A stretch of 11,338 nt of DNA from Firmicutes bacterium UBA1768 (GTDB lineage Bacteria > Bacillota > Clostridia > Peptostreptococcales > Anaerovoracaceae). Shown one piece after another: positions 1-4,416 of the stretch. The stretch lies in NCBI GenBank assembly GCA_002315335.1, contig DCGW01000013.1:1800-13137 (forward strand), in the 5' to 3' direction. The notes beneath the pieces are model-generated. The model saw nothing but the letters and a program-made list of their open reading frames with translations, searched no databases and was not told the origin of the DNA. Position 1 is the stretch's first letter; each line of letters starts with the position of its first letter. The position numbers and the translations under genes are program-made.

Positions 1-32
1 TGCGCTACTCTATCCAGCTGAGCTATGGGCGC
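1..32 (-). tRNA. tRNA gene, 5' part only (cut by window edge)
   Basis: The minus strand at 32..1 reads as the first 32 nt of a tRNA: a 7-nt acceptor strand GCGCCCA, the TA linker, a D-stem GCTC pairing with GAGT, the D-loop AGCTGGATA, and the start of the anticodon stem. The anticodon, variable loop, T-arm and 3' acceptor strand lie outside the window, so the amino acid cannot be read. The GCGCCCAUAGCUCAGCUGGAUAGAG opening is common among bacterial arginine tRNAs, but that identity is only a guess. A near-consensus promoter sits directly upstream. Confidence 0.88.
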
Positions 33-45
33 TGACGTAAGTCGC

Positions 46-74
46 ATTATAACACATGAAAAATGGCTTGTAAA
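46..74 (-). promoter_or_regulatory. Sigma-A promoter of the tRNA gene
   Basis: On the minus strand a -35 TTTACA (69..74) and a perfect -10 TATAAT (46..51) are separated by exactly 17 bp. The -10 is extended (TGT before TATAAT). The -10 ends 13 nt before the mature tRNA 5' end, leaving room for a short leader removed by RNase P. The strength of the match fits stable-RNA transcription. Confidence 0.85.
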
Positions 75-95
75 GTTTTTTTCTTGGAGGTAATG

Positions 96-579
96 CTACA
101 GAAGTACATCAGTTTTGAGGCAAAATCGTGACGGATCAGGGTCAGTTTTTTATTTGTTATAATGTATAAAACTTATGGGTCGATGCCAATTAGCCGGTGG
201 GCTTTGATAAAAATTAATTTCATAAAAATATTTTTTATTGCTCATAAAAGCGCCTGATTGCAAGGTTTATAGGCAATAATGACATTTCTGTTCATTTCAC
301 TTCTAAGATATTTATAGAGCATTGTAAGCCTGGTGTGAATGCTAATATTTATGCTGCCATAAGTTTAATTGTGGTGATATTAATGACAGGCACAAGACAT
401 AAGTATTAAGAAACAGCTTTGAAATATTCACGTAAAATTCACAAAAGGTACAAATTTTGACCATCCAACCACCACCTTGAGATTATGATTTCTTGAAGAC
501 TCTCCATGAAGACTCTCCATGCGGGTTTTGGTGATAATTCAGACTTAAGGCACCGAGCGTTGAGTTTGTACTTCTATAG
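96..579. other. Gene-free AT-rich stretch bounded by a 13-bp imperfect inverted repeat
   Basis: No credible gene was found between the tRNA promoter and yraN. Reading frames on both strands are broken by frequent stops. Short open stretches, such as a minus-strand one around 410..520, have no ribosome binding site and resemble nothing I can name. The two ends carry CTACAGAAGTACA (96..108, plus) and CTATAGAAGTACA (567..579, minus), matching at 12 of 13 positions as terminal inverted repeats would. No clear target-site duplication flanks them. A decayed mobile element or small non-autonomous element is possible but unproven. No yraN terminator with a U-run is visible here. Confidence 0.35.
495..520. 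repeat. Two exact tandem copies of a 13-bp unit
   Basis: GAAGACTCTCCAT occurs twice with no spacer (495..507 and 508..520). Both copies are identical, which suggests a recent slippage duplication inside the gene-free stretch. No function is evident. Confidence 0.9.
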
Positions 580-584
580 AAGTA
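569..584. repeat. Perfect 16-bp palindrome just after yraN
   Basis: TACTTCTATAGAAGTA is fully self-complementary and ends 5 nt beyond the yraN stop codon. The stem is AT-rich and has no loop or following U-run, so it is a poor intrinsic terminator. It could be a protein-binding site or the end of a mobile element. It overlaps the right inverted-repeat end described at 567..579. Confidence 0.85.
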
Positions 585-589
585 TGCAG

Positions 590-946
590 TTATAGATATA
601 TCCCCTCCACAAAATTTATCTCTTTTCCGAGGACGGAAATTGCGTCGAGGCACATGGCTTTTGTATTTATAATGTTGTTTTCGAGCATATAGAGCTGAGC
701 TGCTCTTGACATATGCTCAAGCTTTCTTCTGCTTATCGCCTCAAGCGGGTGACCGTATTTTGCACTTGACCTTGTCTTCACCTCTATGAAGTGTATGGTG
801 TCGTCCTTTACCGCAATAACGTCTATTTCGCCACCCTTACGTTTATAGTTGCGCTCCAGTATCTGAAAGCCTTCATTAATAAGAAAGTCGGTGGCAAGAT
901 TTTCTCCCCACCGACCCATATTTTTATTATGCATTGAGTTTTCCAT
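590..946 (-). CDS. yraN: YraN/UPF0102 family nuclease-fold protein
   Basis: This is a member of the UPF0102 (YraN) family, small proteins with a restriction-endonuclease/Holliday-resolvase-like fold whose cellular role is not settled. The predicted protein has 118 residues, normal for the family. Visible motifs are RWGENLA near the N-terminus (about residues 12-18), GGEIDVIA with E40 and D42, and the FIEVKTRS strand with E55 and K57. Together these form the E...D...ExK arrangement expected of a PD-(D/E)xK active site. The usual late RFD signature appears as LDAISV. The frame can be opened at a GTG two codons upstream (952), but ATG at 946 lies 5 nt after AGAGG and is preferred. It follows recA by 56 nt with no terminator between them, so read-through from recA is likely. 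That would place it under SOS control, which is inference. Confidence 0.88.
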   Translation of the reverse strand: MENSMHNKNMGRWGENLATDFLINEGFQILERNYKRKGGEIDVIAVKDDTIHFIEVKTRSSAKYGHPLEAISRRKLEHMSRAAQLYMLENNIINTKAMCLDAISVLGKEINFVEGIYL

Positions 947-1002
947 CGTCACCTCTGCACCCTATTGTGCTGAAATTGGCTGCTTTTGGCTGTTTTTCAA
1001 GG

Positions 1003-2076
1003 CTAAAACTCTTCATCAGGAACGAATTCTTCTGCTGCTTCTTTAGAAGTAGTTTCAGCTTCGGCTTCCGGATGAGCCTTTTTCCAAAGGAATTCCTTAA
1101 CCTGAGCGTTAACCTTTGTCAGTGCTTCAGGGTTATCAGCTAAGAAGGATTTTGCATTTTCTCTGCCCTGGCCTATTCGCTGACCTTCATAGCTGTACCA
1201 CGAGCCCGCCTTTTCTATTATACCTGCGCTTACGGCACAGTCTAAGGTGTCTCCCGTTTTTGAAATTCCAGTTCCGTACATGATGTCAAACTCTGCGGTT
1301 CTGAATGGCGGCGCCACTTTGTTCTTTACAATTTTTATCTTGGTTCTGTTTCCGAGGATTTCATCACCACTCTTGATTGACTCGCTTCTTCTTACATCAA
1401 TACGCATGCTGGCATAGAACTTGAGCGCCTTACCTCCGGTGGTAACCTCAGGGTTGCCGAACATAATGCCGACCTTTTCTCTTAGCTGGTTGATGAAGAT
1501 AGCTGCTGTATGTGAACGGTTGATTGCGCCGGCTAATTTTCTCAGAGCCTGAGACATGAGTCTTGCCTGGAGCGCAACGTGTGTGTCCCCCATTTCTCCC
1601 ATTATTTCAGCCTTCGGTACGAGTGCTGCTACCGAGTCGACTACTACTACGTCTATCGCCCCGCTTCTGACGAGGAGCTCGCAGATTTCGAGGGCCTGCT
1701 CTCCTGTATCCGGCTGAGAAACCAAAAGCTCATTTATATCTACTCCAAGCCTTGCTGCATATTCCGGATCGAGTGCGTGTTCAGCATCTATAAAAGCCGC
1801 TTTGCCGCCCTGCTTCTGCGCCTCTGCGATTACGTGCAGGGCAACAGTTGTTTTACCCGATGACTCAGGTCCGTAGATTTCTGTAATTCTGCCCTTTGGG
1901 ATACCGCCGATGCCTGTTGCTATGTCAAGGCTGAGCGAGCCTGTAGGAATAGCTTCTACGTTTAGCTTTGCGTTCTCGTCACCGAGCTTCATAATAGAGC
2001 CCTTTCCAAACTGCTTTTGAATTTGCTGCATGGCCGCTTCGAGGGCCTGTGTTCTTTCATCTATGTTGTTTGCCAT
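1003..2076 (-). CDS. recA: Recombinase RecA
   Basis: RecA forms the ATP-dependent filament on single-stranded DNA that carries out homologous strand exchange and triggers LexA self-cleavage in the SOS response. The 357-residue product has typical length and is intact. Walker A GPESSGKT is at 69-76, the catalytic glutamate is in FIDAEHA (E99), and the Walker B strand VVVVDS is at 143-148. The DNA-binding loop 2 region around INQLREKVG...[10 protein letters not shown] spans about 195-223. The C-terminal tail from about 335 is strongly acidic, as in other RecA proteins where it moderates DNA binding. The start is ATG with GGAGG (2082..2086) 5 nt upstream. The LexA operator and promoter in front indicate SOS induction. 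The gene sits downstream of cinA, a common Firmicutes order, but the two are separated here by the small antisense-RNA island. Confidence 0.99.
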   Translation of the reverse strand: MANNIDERTQALEAAMQQIQKQFGKGSIMKLGDENAKLNVEAIPTGSLSLDIATGIGGIPKGRITEIYGPESSGKTTVALHVIAEAQKQGGKAAFIDAEHALDPEYAARLGVDINELLVSQPDTGEQALEICELLVRSGAIDVVVVDSVAALVPKAEIMGEMGDTHVALQARLMSQALRKLAGAINRSHTAAIFINQLREKVGIMFGNPEVTTGGKALKFYASMRIDVRRSESIKSGDEILGNRTKIKIVKNKVAPPFRTAEFDIMYGTGISKTGDTLDCAVSAGIIEKAGSWYSYEGQRIGQGRENAKSFLADNPEALTKVNAQVKEFLWKKAHPEAEAETTSKEAAEEFVPDEEF

Positions 2077-2101
2077 TGTTTCCTCCGTATTTTTTCATTT
2101 A

Positions 2102-2113
2102 GAACATTTGTTC
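2102..2113 (-). promoter_or_regulatory. LexA (SOS) operator of recA
   Basis: GAACATTTGTTC fits the Gram-positive LexA consensus GAAC-N4-GTTC with both half-sites perfect. It lies between the -10 element and the start codon, roughly +3 to +14 relative to the predicted start of transcription, where bound LexA would block promoter clearance. It supports DNA-damage induction of recA and probably of yraN behind it. Confidence 0.93.
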
Positions 2114-2121
2114 TTTTTAAC

Positions 2122-2150
2122 AATATACACTATTTTCTGCTCTTCGTCAA
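2122..2150 (-). promoter_or_regulatory. recA proximal sigma-A promoter
   Basis: The minus strand carries a -35 TTGACG (2145..2150) and a -10 TATATT (2122..2127) with a 17-bp spacer. Transcription should start near 2115, just before the LexA box, giving a leader of about 40 nt. Confidence 0.85.
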
Positions 2151-2169
2151 GGGTTTTCCCTCAATAAAA

Positions 2170-2197
2170 ATTATATCCGCCAAAGGCAGTCCGTCAA
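2170..2197 (-). promoter_or_regulatory. Possible second, upstream recA promoter
   Basis: A further minus-strand pair, -35 TTGACG (2192..2197) and -10 TATAAT (2170..2175) with a 16-bp spacer, lies about 48 bp upstream of the proximal promoter. Transcripts from it would still cross the LexA operator. It faces away from the first antisense-RNA promoter at 2232. Sequence match is the only evidence. Confidence 0.5.
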
Positions 2198-2216
2198 TAC
2201 TGATTATTTGATTGGT

Positions 2217-2232
2217 AGGAATATATATTCCT
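2217..2232. repeat. Perfect 16-bp palindrome abutting antisense promoter 1
   Basis: AGGAATATATATTCCT is fully self-complementary, and its last base is the first base of the -35 element of the upstream antisense-RNA gene. The downstream copy keeps only the right half (TATTCC before TTGACA). It could be an operator between the divergent recA and antisense promoters, or an accident of the duplication junction. Confidence 0.85.
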
Positions 2233-2260
2233 TGACAACTCTTGGTTATTTTGCTAACAT
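2232..2260 (+). promoter_or_regulatory. Promoter of antisense RNA copy 1
   Basis: A consensus -35 TTGACA (2232..2237), a 17-bp spacer and a -10 TAACAT (2255..2260) are present. Transcription is predicted from about 2267. It is divergent from the recA promoters. Confidence 0.82.
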
Positions 2261-2266
2261 TGACTT

Positions 2267-2361
2267 ACCGAGGACTGCCGGTAGACGGTTAGTCTTCCGG
2301 AGCGGGTTTTAAAGACCGCCCAACGCTCGACTAAACGGATGGGCGGTCAGTCGTTCTTTTT
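2267..2361 (+). ncRNA. Antisense RNA copy 1 (orphan antitoxin-like RNA)
   Basis: This is a predicted RNA of about 95 nt from the promoter at 2232..2260. It starts with a hairpin in which GAGGACT pairs with AGTCTTC, with an inner CCG/CGG stem. It then carries CTTCCGGAGCGG (2294..2305). It ends in an 8-bp stem, GACCGCCC (2314..2321) with GGGCGGTC (2341..2348), and a T-rich run (2354..2361). It has no plausible coding frame. It is nearly identical to copy 2, but the toxin gene opposite it is only a 3' remnant. If expressed, it could act only in trans on the intact toxin mRNA, or on nothing. Confidence 0.7.
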
Positions 2362-2412
2362 GCTGCTTTTTCCAAGCGTATAGCCCAGACCAAAGCAGCC
2401 GATAGCAAGACC
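2347..2412 (-). pseudogene. Headless toxin remnant (3' 21 codons)
   Basis: The minus strand encodes GLAIGCFGLGYTLGKSSK followed by KND and a TGA stop. This matches the last 21 residues of the intact peptide gene at 2540..2641 with four substitutions. Upstream the frame runs into the copy 2 antisense promoter and a TGA, with no start codon, ribosome binding site or toxin promoter. It is a by-product of the 194-bp duplication and cannot be translated as a toxin. Confidence 0.88.
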
Positions 2413-2425
2413 TAATATGTATTCC

Positions 2426-2454
2426 TTGACAGTTCAGGTTTGTTTTGCTAATAT
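2426..2454 (+). promoter_or_regulatory. Promoter of antisense RNA copy 2
   Basis: A consensus -35 TTGACA (2426..2431), a 17-bp spacer and a -10 TAATAT (2449..2454) are present. It faces the toxin promoter at 2749..2778, which has the same TAATAT -10 and a TTGACT -35. The antisense -35 is the stronger match, as expected if the antitoxin RNA must exceed the toxin mRNA. Confidence 0.86.
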
Positions 2455-2460
2455 TGAGTT

Positions 2461-2554
2461 GTCGAGGACTGCCGGTAGACGGTTAGTCTTCCGGAGCGGG
2501 TTTTTAGACCGCCCAACGCGCGACTAAACGGATGGGCGGTCAGTCGCTTTTTTT
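2461..2554 (+). ncRNA. Antisense (antitoxin-like) RNA overlapping the toxin 3' end
   Basis: The predicted RNA is about 94 nt. Its 5' hairpin pairs GAGGACT (2464..2470) with AGTCTTC (2485..2491), with an inner CCG/CGG stem and a GTAGA loop. CTTCCGGAGCGG follows at 2488..2499. The 3' end holds an 8-bp stem, GACCGCCC (2507..2514) with GGGCGGTC (2534..2541), and an overlapping 6-bp stem, GCGACT (2520..2525) with AGTCGC (2542..2547), directly followed by seven T (2548..2554). The last ~15 nt are complementary to the final toxin codons, and the rest to its 3' untranslated region. This is the 3'-overlap arrangement known from TxpA/RatA and BsrG/SR4 type I systems. Expression and antitoxin action are inferred. 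Confidence 0.72.
2507..2554 (+). terminator. Terminator of antisense RNA copy 2
   Basis: Two stems compete here: the 8-bp GC-rich stem 2507..2514/2534..2541 and the 6-bp stem 2520..2525/2542..2547. The latter abuts the T-run 2548..2554 in the canonical position. The 8-bp stem also forms on the minus strand inside the toxin 3' untranslated region, but no U-run follows there, so toxin mRNA termination is uncertain. Confidence 0.72.
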
Positions 2555-2641
2555 GCTGCCTTTTCCGAGCGCATAGCCCAGACCAAAGCAGCCGATAGCT
2601 AAACTTATAACGGCTATAAAGCCTTCTATAGTCAGCATCAT
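2540..2641 (-). CDS. 33-residue membrane peptide, probable type I toxin
   Basis: The peptide starts MMLTIEGFIAVISLAIGC and ends LGYALGKGSKKSD. One hydrophobic helix (about residues 3-26, with Gly pairs near its end) is followed by a short basic tail. This is the design of membrane-acting type I toxins, though I cannot assign it to a named family. ATG at 2641 is chosen because AAGGAGG, part of a near-perfect anti-16S match AAGGAGGTGAT (2646..2656), ends 8 nt upstream. ATG at 2647 would be only 2 nt from it. The frame stays open far upstream, but that part lies outside the predicted mRNA. Its own promoter (2749..2778) gives a leader of about 100 nt. The 3' end is overlapped by an antisense RNA gene. 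The stop codon lies within the bidirectional stem. The toxin role is inferred from size, topology, antisense RNA and regulated leader. Confidence 0.72.
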   Translation of the reverse strand: MMLTIEGFIAVISLAIGCFGLGYALGKGSKKSD

Positions 2642-2743
2642 CGACATCACCTCCTTGAGGTCTAATCTTAGTCCCCTTTTGGGAAGATTTTGACCGCTCC
2701 GGAAGTAATTTAACCGCCTACCGTTTACCACAGTACCTCGTGC
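2642..2743 (-). promoter_or_regulatory. Structured 5' leader of the toxin mRNA with a hidden ribosome binding site
   Basis: The Shine-Dalgarno region GAGGT (2649..2653) can pair with ACCTC (2657..2661) across a 3-nt loop, masking the site. A competing upstream hairpin joins GGTC (2692..2695) to GACC (2659..2662), and within it AATCTT to AAGATT and CCC to GGG. It uses three of the same bases, so the two folds exclude each other. A 5' hairpin pairs GAGGTA (2734..2739) with TACTTC (2702..2707). It mirrors the first hairpin of the antisense RNA and is followed by the same CTTCCGGAGCGG (2694..2705, minus). Confidence 0.6.
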
Positions 2744-2748
2744 CTCAA

Positions 2749-2778
2749 ATATTAGCACCATTTCCGGTTTTGAGTCAA
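2749..2778 (-). promoter_or_regulatory. Toxin promoter
   Basis: The minus strand has a -35 TTGACT (2773..2778), an 18-bp spacer and an extended -10 TGC-TAATAT (2749..2754). Upstream (2779..2815) lies an almost pure A/T tract that could act as an UP element. Transcription is predicted from about 2743 toward the toxin gene. Confidence 0.8.
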
Positions 2779-2850
2779 TATAAAATTTATATTCAAAAAA
2801 ATTTTTTACATTATTTTCCAGCAAAAATGGAAGCCAAAATTCATCCCCTC

Positions 2851-2946
2851 TTAAATTTGGAAATGAAAATCACTCTCTTTCAACAGGTAGTATTTCTTTG
2901 ATTGCCTAACCACAAAATACAATGTTTCATCAATCTCGCAACGCAT
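2851..2946 (-). CDS. Possible 31-residue ORF of unknown function
   Basis: A short minus-strand frame starts MRCEIDETLYFVVRQSKK and ends with a TAA stop at 2851. GGAG lies 6 nt before the ATG. The composition (many Tyr, Lys and Glu) looks protein-like, but no family is recognised and no promoter was seen. The frame stays open only 13 codons further upstream. It may be the 3' scrap of a lost gene rather than a functional peptide. It lies between the cinA terminator and the toxin promoter. Confidence 0.22.
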   Translation of the reverse strand: MRCEIDETLYFVVRQSKKYYLLKESDFHFQI

Positions 2947-3001
2947 AAACGGCTCCAGACTAACAATCAGAAGCCTCGATATTGCTTACGAATACATAAA
3001 T

Positions 3002-3050
3002 AAAGGTGCTGACCTAAACGCATTTTCTGCACTAACGAGGCCGCACCTTT
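3002..3050 (-). terminator. Long hairpin after cinA, probable terminator
   Basis: AAAGGTGC and GCACCTTT (3002..3009, 3043..3050) are exact inverted repeats. On the minus strand a second helix, GGCCT with AGGTC (one G-U pair), lies inside, giving about 13 base pairs around a large loop. On the minus strand the stem is followed by ATTTATG, on the plus strand by TTATG after the T's of the stem. It lies about 50 nt beyond the cinA stop and probably ends the upstream operon. Confidence 0.55.
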
Positions 3051-3101
3051 TTATGTGTGATTATTTCTTCTATTATATATTATGAAGAAACTCGTCAAAA
3101 A

Positions 3102-4337
3102 CTACTTGATTTTCTGATAAACCATTCGCAGCATGAGCATAACGACATAGTTTCTTATCCAGTTTCTGTTCAGCTGTCTGACCCTGTACTCCCGGCAATC
3201 AACCTCGCCCTTATAGTTGAGGCAGATGTATACAAGACCTACAGGCTTTTCTTCAGTACCTCCTGACGGACCAGCTATGCCTGTAACGGAAATGCAGAGG
3301 TCGCTGCCCGTGACCTTTCTCAGACCATCCGCCATCTCAACAGCGGTTTCTTCACTTACAGCCCCAAACCTTTCGAGAGTCTCGCGGCTTACGCCCAGTT
3401 CCTCCTCCTTTGCTCTGTTGCTGTAGGTTACTAATGCCCTTTCAAAAGAAGACGAAATACCATCGTTTCCTATTAAGGTTGAAGCAAAGAGGCCTCCTGT
3501 GCAGGACTCAGCCGAAGAAATGGTCAGGTTCTTTTCAATCAGCTTTCGTGCTACAACCTGATTGAGCTCCTCGTCATTAATGCTGTAGATATATTGACCG
3601 ACCAGCCCGCGGATTTTTTCCACCATAGCATCAACCGCGGCAACAGCCTCAGCCTCGGTTGCCCTTTTTGATGTCACTCTGACGCAGGACTCGCCCTCCT
3701 TTGCATAGGTCGCTATTGTAGGATCGGTCTGGCCGTTAATTACCGGCTGAAGATCGTTTTCCAGCTGGCTCTCCCCTATGCCTATTGTTTTTATCATTCT
3801 TGAAAAGATTACCGCATCCACCTTCTTATAAAGATATGGTACAACAGACTCGGTAAACATGGCCGTCATTTCGCGAGGCGGCCCCGGCAGGCAGATAACC
3901 GTCTTGCCGTTCTTTTCAAACACGCAGCCTGGTGCGGTACCCCCGTTGTTAGGAAGAGCAAAGCCGTCCGTTACAGGAAGCATCACCTGCTTGATATTGT
4001 TTTCAGTCATTTCACGACCAAGCTTTATAAAGAAGGATTCAAGCTTTTTCAGCTCCTCCTTATCGAGTACAAGCTCTACTCCCATAACCTCAGCCGCCAT
4101 TTCTTTGGTCAGGTCATCCTGAGTCGGCCCAAGGCCTCCCGTTGTAATTACAAGGTCAACCTCTTCGAGCAGTCGCCTCAGCTCGTGCTTAGCCCTTTCA
4201 GGGTTGTCACCCACGGTTGAGTGGTACATAACATCAATTCCCATAAGGTTCAGCTTTTGTGAAAGATAGACTGTGTTAGTGTTGGTAACCTGTCCAAACA
4301 AAAGCTCAGTGCCGACGGAAAGAATAGCAGATTTCAT
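3102..4337 (-). CDS. cinA: CinA: nicotinamide-nucleotide amidase / competence-damage protein
   Basis: CinA combines an N-terminal molybdopterin-binding-like domain (about 1-170) with a C-terminal PncC domain (about 260-411). The PncC domain deamidates nicotinamide mononucleotide to nicotinate mononucleotide in pyridine-nucleotide recycling. Family members also have ADP-ribose pyrophosphatase activity in the N-terminal part. Visible motifs are GTELLFG at 9-15, TTGGLGPTQDDLTKE at 65-79, PGPPREM at 151-157, SAESCTGG at 275-282 and GIAGPSGG at 353-360. The 411-residue length is normal and the gene is intact. It starts at ATG behind GAGG. It is 79 nt from pgsA, with a hairpin in between. Adjacency to recA is the usual Firmicutes setting, but here the toxin/antisense island separates them. 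Confidence 0.96.
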   Translation of the reverse strand: MKSAILSVGTELLFGQVTNTNTVYLSQKLNLMGIDVMYHSTVGDNPERAKHELRRLLEEVDLVITTGGLGPTQDDLTKEMAAEVMGVELVLDKEELKKLESFFIKLGREMTENNIKQVMLPVTDGFALPNNGGTAPGCVFEKNGKTVICLPGPPREMTAMFTESVVPYLYKKVDAVIFSRMIKTIGIGESQLENDLQPVINGQTDPTIATYAKEGESCVRVTSKRATEAEAVAAVDAMVEKIRGLVGQYIYSINDEELNQVVARKLIEKNLTISSAESCTGGLFASTLIGNDGISSSFERALVTYSNRAKEEELGVSRETLERFGAVSEETAVEMADGLRKVTGSDLCISVTGIAGPSGGTEEKPVGLVYICLNYKGEVDCREYRVRQLNRNWIRNYVVMLMLRMVYQKIK

Positions 4338-4371
4338 AGTTTTTCCTCACCACTTTCTACATATTTATATA

Positions 4372-4398
4372 GGGCAAAAAACACACCATTTTTTGCCC
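4372..4398 (-). other. Hairpin in the pgsA-cinA gap
   Basis: GGGCAAAAAA (4372..4381) and TTTTTTGCCC (4389..4398) form a perfect 10-bp stem with a 7-nt loop. A second small hairpin, GCTGAT/ATCAGC (4408..4421), overlaps the pgsA stop. The lower stem is GC-rich but no U-run follows on the minus strand, so partial termination or an RNA-processing site is more likely than a strong terminator. No convincing separate cinA promoter was seen. Confidence 0.6.
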
Positions 4399-4416
4399 CA
4401 CGTTTTTGCTGATTTA

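Larger units (their letters stand above)
2220..2607. repeat. Tandem duplication, two copies of a 194-bp unit
   Basis: Copy 1 (2220..2413) and copy 2 (2414..about 2607) align end to end, from AATAT(A/G)TATTCCTTGACA through the antisense RNA and terminator into the toxin 3' coding region. Corresponding promoter elements are 194 bp apart. The transcribed RNA parts differ at 7 of about 95 positions, the promoter spacers at 6 of 17, and the shared toxin 3' end at 8 of 66. Copy 1 stops at a clean junction with copy 2, so its toxin gene has no start. Confidence 0.92.

Noticed and set aside
158..163. Plus-strand extended -10 (TGT-TATAAT) in the gene-free stretch.
   Set aside because: No acceptable -35 lies 16-18 bp upstream and no gene or RNA is recognisable downstream. 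AT-rich DNA yields such matches by chance.
495..520. The two 13-bp tandem copies as a possible CRISPR or regulatory iteron.
   Set aside because: There are only two units and no spacer, so simple slippage is enough to explain them.
2220..2607. The 194-bp tandem units as an insertion sequence or CRISPR-like array.
   Set aside because: No transposase, no terminal repeats and no short-repeat periodicity. The units contain promoters and terminators of an RNA gene instead.
2540..2824. A 94-codon frame that includes the toxin at its 3' end.
   Set aside because: The upstream two thirds cover the predicted toxin promoter and structured leader. No ribosome binding site suits ATG 2824, whereas a near-perfect one sits 8 nt before ATG 2641.
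2700..2830. A LexA box controlling the toxin.
   Set aside because: I searched around the toxin promoter for GAAC-N4-GTTC and found none. The only perfect box is at recA.
2891..3103. Plus-strand open frame reading ...SISQRINGSRLTIRSL... across the cinA terminator region.
   Set aside because: It has no start codon near its beginning and no ribosome binding site, and it runs through the hairpin. Probably chance.
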